Source: Prasinococcaceae sp. CCMP 1430 (lineage: Eukaryota > Prasinodermophyta > Palmophyllophyceae > Prasinococcales > Prasinococcaceae). From it: a stretch of 13,318 nucleotides of DNA. Of this stretch, positions 8,145-13,318 are shown piece by piece. Below the pieces are notes generated by a model, which had not been told where the DNA came from, searched no databases, and saw nothing but the letters and a program-made list of their open reading frames with translations. How positions within the stretch are numbered: position 1 is the stretch's first letter; each line of letters begins with the position of its first letter. The translations under genes were made by a program, and so were the position numbers. The stretch spans positions 176,983-190,300 of the forward strand of contig RQSC01000523.1 in NCBI GenBank assembly GCA_013416795.1, in the 5' to 3' direction.

Positions 8145-8175
<31 letters not shown>

Positions 8176-9823
8176 TGCTCCGCGAGGCCCTCCGCGGTCT
8201 CCCTCTCGTCGACGCCGTGGATGGTGTCGATCTGCTCGGCGCTCAGCCTTTGTCCCATCCTGTACGTCGCCTCCGTCAGGTTGAGGAAGTGCTTTGAGTC
8301 GGTGGCGCCCAGCACTGTGTACGGCAGGACGAGCACCTCGTCCCATCCATACACGCGATGGAAGGAGCGCTCGAGGGCGTCCCATGCGGCGACGCCTGCG
8401 CGCGTGTGCGCGTGGGGTGCACGCGGCGACGCACAGGGCGACGCACGGGTCAGAGCGCGCCCACCGCACGCACCCACGCGCGCACCAACACATGCACACG
8501 CACCCGCGCGCGCGCACACGCACCCTTGCCCGCCGGCGACACGGGCGAGGGCTCGCTCCTGAAGGCTTTCTCGTCGATCTCGGCGCTGACGCCGAACTCC
8601 TCGGCGATGGCGCGCACGCGTCCCAGCGTGCCCTCCACGGTGTCCCCGCTCAGCAGGCGCAGGTTGATCGTCGCCTCGGCGCTCGCTGGCACCACGTTGT
8701 TCTTCTCGCCGGCGGTGAAGCGCGTCACCGCCTGCGTGGTGCGCACGAGCGCGTTCGCCTTCTCGCCCTTCCAGCCGAACACGCGCGCGAGCAGAGCGCC
8801 GAACACGTGCAAGTTGGCGAAGATGGTCCGGTAGGGCTCGGCCACCAGCGCAGAGGCGCGCTCGAGCATGCCTGCCACCGGCTGCGTGAGGCGCGGCGCG
8901 GGCTGCTTGGCGTGCACGGCCGCCAGCGCGCGCGACACCGCCGTCACGGGCGTGCCGTCCAGCGGCGGCCAGGCCGCGTGGCCGCCCTTGGACTCGGCCT
9001 TGAGCGATATGCACACGTACCCCTTCTCGGCGGTGCCCACCAGCGCGACTTCGAGCGATCCCATCCCCGGAATGGCGCCCTTGGTCACGGCCCCGCCTTC
9101 GTCGAGCAGCGCTGCCACGCGCCGCCCGCCGAGGCGCCGCTCGAGCTCCGCGGCGATCGAGGCGGCGCCCTCGTATCCGCCCACCTCTTCGTCGTGGCCA
9201 TACGCGAGGTACACGGTGCGGCGCGGCGCGGCTGTGCCCGCGGCGAGCAGCGCCTCGACGGCCGCCAGGTGCGACACTACGCGGCCCTTCACGTCGAGCG
9301 CGCCGCGCCCCCACACCTCGCCGGCCTCGACCACTCCGCCGAATGGCGGCTGCGACCACTGCGAGGCCTGCTCGGCGCTCACGGGGACCACGTCCAGGTG
9401 GGCGACGAGGACGACCGGCTCGAGGCCGTCGTCGGTGCCCTCCCACTCGTAGAGCAGCGAGAAGTCGTTGATGGCGTCGACGCGCATCGCGGCGTGCGCG
9501 AGCGGGAATCGCTCGGCGAGGATCGCGTGGCAGCGCAGCAGAGCGGCGCGCGCCTCGTCGCCCAGATTGGCGCCCGCCTCCGCCTCGGCGCCGTCGTCGG
9601 CCACCGTTCGCTCGCGAATGAGCATGCCGAGCGTCTCGAGGTCCCTCGCGTTCGCGCGCTCGACGGCCGCCGCGAGGCGCGCCGCCTTGTCCGCCGCGTA
9701 CCGCCGCTCCTCCTCCTCGGCCGCGCGGCGCTCCTCGTCGGCGGCGCGCGCGCCGAGTCGCGCCTCCACCGCGGCCAGAGAGTCCTCCTCAACCTCGAGA
9801 GGGTCGGGGCTTCCGTCGCTGTC

Positions 9824-9859
<36 letters not shown>

Positions 9860-10745
9860 AGATGTATATGTGCGTGTGCATGAGCGCACCGGCATGTGTG
9901 GTACGAGCGCTCACCTTCGTCGACGGGCGCTACAATGTCCGCGGCCTGCGCTCGGAGGGGCGCCGGCGCGGCGGCCTCCGCGACGGACGCCGTCGCAGCG
10001 GCGCCGGCGTCGCCGTCCTCGGCGTCCGCCCCCTCGTGCGTCGCAGCAGCCGGAGCTGCGCGCAGCCGCCGGGCAGGACGCACGCGCCGCCTGGGCGGGT
10101 CGAAGTCCGGATCCTGTGTGTATGTGTGCGTGTGTGTGTGTGTGTGAGTGTGCATCAGCGCGTGCGCATGACTGTCGCACGCGCACTCCCACTCCCACAC
10201 AGCGCAAACACACACACACACGCACACGCACGCACGCACCTGCGGTTGCAGCAGGGCGTCACGGAACTCGTTCACGCTCACGCGGCCGTCGCGCAGCGCC
10301 GAGGCGCGGAAGGCGCTCGCGACGACGCAGCGGGCGTCCGCCGGCGACAGGTTTCCCCTCAGCGCCTCGCGGACGATCCGCACGACCTGAGCAAGGGAGA
10401 GGAGGCCGTCGCCCGCGCCGCCGCGCCGCTCCTCCTCGACGAACATGTCGCTCAGCCGCGCCCCGGCGCCCTGGAGTGTGCGCGTGCGCCCGTGTGTCAG
10501 AGCGCGCGCATCGTGGTCAAACGCGCGCTCACACTCGCACACACCCGACCAACAACTCACACACGCGCCTGCACGCGCGCGCGCACAGACATACGCACAC
10601 ACACGCGCGCACACACACCTGGAGGCGGAGTGACACCCTCCAGAGCGCGTCCTCGGCGCCTCCCACGCTCGCCCCTCGTCCGCTCACCGCGCGGGACCTG
10701 AGCGCCGCGCGCCGCGCGGCGAGCGCCGCCGCGTAGCCCGCCCGT
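7992..10745 (-). CDS. EF-hand-like plus M20 family metallopeptidase (PM20D1/carboxypeptidase S-like)
   Basis: Six exons (- strand): about 10745-10619, 10470-10240, 10113-9915, 9822-8524, 8395-8175 and 8033-7992. Phases agree at all five junctions. Exons 1-2 give WRVSLRLQ/GAGARLSDMF and two degenerate EF-hand-like helices (GDGLLSL.., LRDGRVSVNEF). Exon 3 is a disordered Ala/Asp linker, and exon 4 begins with a charged coiled coil. Then comes a full M20 domain: VAHLDVVP (metal His 9400-9398, Asp 9394-9392), GRGALDVKG (bridging Asp), GHDEEVGG (catalytic and metal Glu), LDEGGA, and LGATDSKHFLNLT with the last metal His (8291-8289). Exon 6 ends FLDMFCM, TGA 7994-7992. M20 enzymes cleave small peptides or N-acyl amino acids using two zinc ions. 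The start is unresolved: the first in-frame ATG is 10446, but exon 1 looks coding. No signal peptide is visible. Confidence 0.82.
8034..8174 (-). other. Intron 5 of the M20 gene
   Basis: The donor is (GT)n directly after GCGGAGCAG and the acceptor is GCGAGGTAG before ACGATGCTC; 141 nt, phase 0. CTGAC has its A at 8084, 50 nt from the end. Splicing replaces a Cys-Val repeat with a short last exon TMLFESFLDMFCM and a stop, the amphipathic C-terminal helix expected in M20 proteins. Confidence 0.78.
8396..8523 (-). other. Intron 4 of the M20 gene
   Basis: Donor GTGCGTGTGCG after AAGG, acceptor CGCGCAG before GCGTCGCC; 128 nt, phase 1. It joins SPAGKG to VAAWDALERSF, continuing the M20 domain. 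CTGAC has its A at 8450, 54 nt from the end. The 5' half is GT/GC rich and the 3' end is CA/CG rich. Confidence 0.88.
9823..9914 (-). other. Intron 3 of the M20 gene with a (CA)n tract
   Basis: Donor GTGAGC after GACGAAG, acceptor CACGCAG before ACAGCGAC; 92 nt, phase 1. CTGAC (A at 9858) sits 35 nt from the end and is followed by an uninterrupted (AC)n microsatellite up to the acceptor ((TG)n on the + strand, about 9826-9858). Confidence 0.85.
10114..10239 (-). other. Intron 2 of the M20 gene, self-complementary
   Basis: Donor GTGCGTGCGTGCGTGTG after CAACCGCAG, acceptor ACACACAG before GATCCGGAC; 126 nt, phase 0. The first third is (GT)n, the last third (CA)n. The middle holds GCGCGTGC and its reverse complement GCACGCGC around a short loop (+ strand about 10157-10186). 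A branch-like CTGAT has its A at 10155, 41 nt from the end. Confidence 0.85.
10471..10618 (-). other. Intron 1 of the M20 gene
   Basis: Donor GTGTGTGTGCG after CGCCTCCAG, acceptor CACACTCCAG before GGCGCCGGG; 148 nt, phase 0. CTGAC has its A at 10497, 26 nt from the end. The 5' half is GT-rich and the 3' end has ACACGGGCGCACGCGCACAC. Confidence 0.75.
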
Positions 10746-10766
10746 GCGCGCGCGCGCGCGCGCGCG
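10746..10766. repeat. (CG)n dinucleotide run between divergent genes
   Basis: About ten CG units lie between the first visible coding exon of the M20 gene (- strand) and the ATG of the 10823 gene (+ strand). Such runs can form Z-DNA and are prone to length errors. One CG unit of difference would place ATG 10824 of the - strand in frame with the M20 gene. Confidence 0.9.
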
Positions 10767-10822
10767 GCGCCTGTGGCCCGCCGGCGGTGCCGCCGCCTCC
10801 CGCCCTCCTCATCGCGCCCCCC

Positions 10823-12055
10823 ATGGTGATCGACTACTCGCGCTTCGAAGCGCTCGAGCTGTCGAGCGACGACGAGGCCCCCGCCAACGAGGCCGATGCC
10901 CTCGCGGCGGGCATCGCGACCGCCGACACGGCCGAATACGGCAGCATGCGAGCCGCGACCCATGCGGCGCTGGCGCGCGGCGCTGCGGCCGAGGAGGTCG
11001 GGCGCGCGCTCCGGGGCGCGAGTGCGCCCGGCGACGCACTCGCGAGGCTGCACGCGCTCGGCGCTGCCGCGCGGAGCAAAGCGGACGCAGGCGCGCGAGA
11101 CCCGTCCCCCGGCGGAAACGAAGACGTCAGGGCAGCTGCCGAGGCGGCCTTCCGCGCGGGCGCGACCAAGGAGGCCGTTATGCGCGCCCTCCAGGGAGCC
11201 GACACGCCCGAGAAGGCGCTCGCCGCGCTCGCAGACGTCGAGCGCGCCGCGCGCGCCGCGCCGCGCGACGGCGAGAGTGAGTGGGAGCGAGAGGCGCGGG
11301 AGGGAGAGGGGCGGCAAGCGCAGGCGTCCACGTCTGACGGCGACGGTGCGAGCGGCAGCGGGCGGGCAGGCGCAGGCAGCAGCGGCGGCAGCAGCGGCGG
11401 TGGCGGCGCGCGCGTCACCCTCCCCGTCGACCCGTCGACACTCGAGCGCTGGCCAGAGGAGCTCGCCGTGCATCCCCGATGGATCGCGCACTCCTTCGCG
11501 CCGCACGAGCGCTCACTCGCCGAGGCCGAGTCTGAGCTGCGACAGACGCTCATGCTCATCGCGGGCGCGTACTCGGGCTGCGTTGAGGGCGGTGAGATCG
11601 ACGAGACCGACACGCGCGCGCGCCCCGAGGCACGCGTGGCGTGCTTCACGCTGCAAAACGAGGATCGCAGCATGGGGGTGGTCGTCGAGGTGGTCGGCGC
11701 GCGCCGCTGCACGGCCGACGGCGCCCCGCTACTCGAGGTGATGTGGGCGCAGCACACCCGCAGGCAGGTCGAGGCGGACGGCCTGCTCGCGGCGGGCCTC
11801 GCAACCATGTTCGAGCGCATGAAACGCACCGAGGGAGGCGGTGGCGGCGTCACGCCCATCGCGGCGACCGCCGACGAGATTGAGCTGCTGACGGCGATGC
11901 TCGAGCGAAATCAGTGCGCGCTGCCACGGACGTACGTGGCCTCACAGCTCGTCGGGCGCGAGTTCGTGCTGCAGTGCTCGTTTGTCGTGCCGCCGCTTTG
12001 CGCCACACACGAGGCGGTGCTGGCAGCGCCCGCGCGGGCGGCTGCGCCAGAGTAG
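10823..12055 (+). CDS. Orphan protein with a 60-residue internal duplication
   Basis: 410 aa from ATG 10823 to TAG 12053-12055. The N-terminus MVIDYSRFEALELSSDDE is of a type often seen at true starts of algal cytosolic proteins, so the start is good. Residues 43-76 and 103-136 are a duplicated helical hairpin, with 19 of 34 positions identical at a fixed offset of 60 and a pattern of Ala pair, Gly-Ala, Glu-x-Val-x-Arg-Ala-Leu, Gly-Ala, Pro, Ala-Leu. Residues 150-197 are a Ser/Gly/Arg low-complexity linker that may be partly an intron (11277-11369). The C-terminal part (about 200-395) has alpha/beta character (VACFTLQNEDRSMGVVVEVVGARR, PLLEVMWAQH, EFVLQCSFVV) and belongs to no family I recognise. 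There is no signal peptide or membrane segment. The neighbouring M20 gene diverges from nearly the same point. Confidence 0.75.
   Translation: MVIDYSRFEALELSSDDEAPANEADALAAGIATADTAEYGSMRAATHAALARGAAAEEVGRALRGASAPGDALARLHALGAAARSKADAGARDPSPGGNEDVRAAAEAAFRAGATKEAVMRALQGADTPEKALAALADVERAARAAPRDGESEWEREAREGEGRQAQASTSDGDGASGSGRAGAGSSGGSSGGGGARVTLPVDPSTLERWPEELAVHPRWIAHSFAPHERSLAEAESELRQTLMLIAGAYSGCVEGGEIDETDTRARPEARVACFTLQNEDRSMGVVVEVVGARRCTADGAPLLEVMWAQHTRRQVEADGLLAAGLATMFERMKRTEGGGGGVTPIAATADEIELLTAMLERNQCALPRTYVASQLVGREFVLQCSFVVPPLCATHEAVLAAPARAAAPE
11277..11369 (+). other. Possible in-frame (3n) intron inside the orphan gene
   Basis: A consensus donor GTGAGT starts at 11277 (codon phase 1). 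CTGAC lies at 11334-11338, with AG acceptors at 11369 and 11375, 32 and 38 nt after the branch A. Removing 93 or 99 nt keeps the frame. The sequence is G-rich and encodes low-complexity EWEREAREGEGRQAQ, so it could be either intron or linker. Confidence 0.35.
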
Positions 12056-12262
12056 GCCGCGGGCGCGCCGGACAGTGACACGATGCGTCGTGAGCCGTCG
12101 GTGGCGGCGCTCTACGCTCACACAGCGCGCGCGCGCGCGCGCGCGCACTGCCGCCGCGGAGAGAAGTAATCAACACTGCTCGGCCTTCAAGTCACGCGAC
12201 GCACGCCACTCGCTCGACGCGCGGGCGTCTGCGCGCGATCCAGCAGATGCCCGCACTACCGC
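12056..12262. terminator. Convergent 3' intergenic region with (GC)n run
   Basis: 207 bp between the stops of the orphan gene and the PsbP-like gene. It contains a (GC)n run at 12125-12144 and a repeated AGCAGATGCCCG (about 12242 and 12265), the second copy overlapping the PsbP-like stop codon. No gene is seen. Confidence 0.4.
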
Positions 12263-13318
12263 TTAGCAGATGCCCGAACTGTCTGAAATGCCACTGCACA
12301 GGTCGTCATCATCTTCGCCGAGGTCGACGTCGTCGATGCTGTCGTATCCGGCAGGCCTGGCCACGTCGGAATCCAATCGACCCAGTGTCTCCTTGGCGAG
12401 GTCACGCCTGGCCGCACGCTCGTCGGCGCCCGCACGAATGCGGAAGCTCGCGCGCGAGCCGCGCAGCTGGTCCTCGATCTTGTCGTACGTGTCGCTCCGC
12501 GCGGAGGCGTTGCACACGTAGAGGTTGTTGCCCACGAAGGTCGCCGCCATGATGTTGCCTTTCTTGACATCGTAGCCTGTCCGCGTGATGGTCGTCGAGG
12601 TGAACTCGATGCTGAAGTACTCACGCTCGTCGCCGTCGTAGGTGACGCGCTCGCACCTGATCTTCGAGGGAAGGAATTGCCGCCCGTTGCCCGAGTAGCC
12701 GCCCTGCTCGGGCGCGATGGCCGCCAGGGCTGCCGCCTCGGCGACCTCCTTGTCAATCACCTCGGGCCAGCTGGGCAGGAACTTGCGCGCGTCGACCACG
12801 TCAACGGTCACGCGGTCCGCGGTGCGGAAGTTGCCCGCGCTCACGCCCGGCCGCTGGCCGTTGGGACGCAGGACCCAGCCCTTGGGGTACGCGAACACGT
12901 AGTCTGCGAGCGCGCGGACACTCGGCACGCTGCGTCAGCACGAAGCTCGCGACGGGGCTGGGCGCCAGCGGGCGCTGCGACTCTCGCCCGCCCAGCGCGC
13001 GCGCGGGCGCACGCACCGTCGTCGTAGTTGTCGTAGAACGCGTACTCGTCGGCCGTCTCCTTGAGGTTGTTGGGAAGGAAATAGCCAGAGAGCACCGAGT
13101 TGGCCAGCTCGCCGCCATTGCTGATCACCGAGTTCTCACCGCCGGTGTACTGGCTTGGGGGTGCGTAGCCGTACATCGTCGCCAGCGCAGGCAGAAACGA
13201 GCGCAGCACGGTGGCGCGTCCGACGCGCGCCCCCTCGGGCTTGCCCTCATCCTTGACCGCGCGCTCACGCCGCTCAGCGCGCGCGCGCGAGCGCCGCGCG
13301 GCGGGTGCTGCGCGCCGG
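12263..13318 (-). CDS. PsbP-domain protein, 5' truncated at window edge
   Basis: Exons 13318-13017 and 12903-12263; the stop TAA is at 12265-12263. The frame is open to the right edge. The visible N-terminal part runs from a charged segment (RAVKDEGKPEGARVGR) into TVLRSFLPALATMYGYA, which could be the hydrophobic core of a thylakoid-lumen targeting sequence. The PsbP-type domain follows: YVFAYPKGWVLRPN, VTVDVVDARKFLPSWPEVIDK, EYFSIEFTSTTITRTGYDVKKG, MAATFVGNNLYVCNASARSDTYDKIEDQLRGSRASFRI, matching the PsbP fold order of YPxGW, central strands, a strand naming cofactor-free self interaction, and a final helix leading to xASF. PsbP relatives assist photosystem II and other thylakoid complexes; this member's target is unknown. 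Oddly, it ends in an acidic tail, DDVDLGEDDDDLCSG, with two cysteines. Confidence 0.75.
12904..13016 (-). other. Intron of the PsbP-like gene
   Basis: Donor GTGCGTGCG after GACGACG, acceptor CGCTCGCAG before ACTACGTG; 113 nt, phase 1, joining YDNYDDD to YVFAYPKGW. CTGAC (A at 12935) is 31 nt from this acceptor. An alternative AG at about 12930 follows the same CTGAC by only 5 nt and would need another donor, so I prefer the distal one. Confidence 0.7.

Noticed and set aside
8155-8174. (CA)n and (TG)n tracts as independent mobile or CRISPR-like repeats
   Set aside because: They are simple microsatellites lying inside or beside introns; there are no spacers, terminal repeats or transposase genes anywhere in the window.
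8034-9446. Long - strand ORF overlapping the M20 gene in a second frame
   Set aside because: Its real part is only the exon 8175-8395; the remainder is an out-of-frame shadow of the main M20 exon.
9468-10736. 422-codon + strand frame with runs of Cys-Val and His-Thr
   Set aside because: The runs are translated microsatellites from introns of the - strand gene; no domain sense.
12929-12935. Alternative acceptor CTGACGCAG for the PsbP-like intron
   Set aside because: The AG is only 5 nt after the branch-like A and would need a different donor phase; the AG at 12904-12905 fits phase, branch distance and the domain start better.

Overview
The window looks like nuclear DNA of a GC-rich, compact eukaryotic microalga with a red-lineage secondary plastid. 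A haptophyte or pelagophyte-like alga is my best guess, by inference. The grounds are spliceosomal introns of about 90-280 bp bounded by GT and AG, a PsbP-like (thylakoid-lumen type) protein, a transaldolase with a possible transit peptide, a secreted proline-rich glycoprotein with SPPPP and NAS motifs, and (CA/TG)n and (CG)n microsatellites between and inside genes. There is no operon structure and no sign of ribosome binding sites.

Layout, left to right. (1) + strand: 5'-truncated JmjC/cupin-8 oxygenase, two exons (2-751, 870-1214). (2) - strand: 275-aa protein of unknown function (1377-2204). (3) A probable bidirectional promoter (2205-2743), then a + strand transaldolase (2863-3849) with a candidate transit peptide in another frame just upstream. 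(4) - strand: a secreted mosaic protein (about 6811-3963) made of a signal peptide, a somatomedin-B-like cysteine knot, a long Pro/Thr/Ser stalk built from 16- and 17-residue repeats, and a six-bladed NHL propeller. Its frame is broken once in the repeats and its start is blurred by the only N in the window. (5) About 1.2 kb with promoter-like E2F motifs and no convincing gene. (6) - strand: a six-exon gene (about 10745-7992) in which a degenerate EF-hand-pair region is spliced in frame to a complete M20 metallopeptidase. (7) + strand: a 410-aa orphan protein with a 60-residue internal duplication (10823-12055). (8) - strand: a 3'-complete, 5'-truncated PsbP-domain gene (12263-13318 edge).

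The genes do not form an obvious pathway. Orientation almost alternates (+ - + - - + -), giving convergent 3' ends 110-210 bp apart and divergent starts very close together. The most coherent unexplained signal is in the introns. Every one of the eight introns I could place carries CTGAC (once CTGAT) 26-55 nt before its 3' splice site, which looks like a strongly conserved branch point. Several introns begin with (GT)n/GTGCGT and end in (CA)n, so each could fold back on itself and bring its splice sites together.
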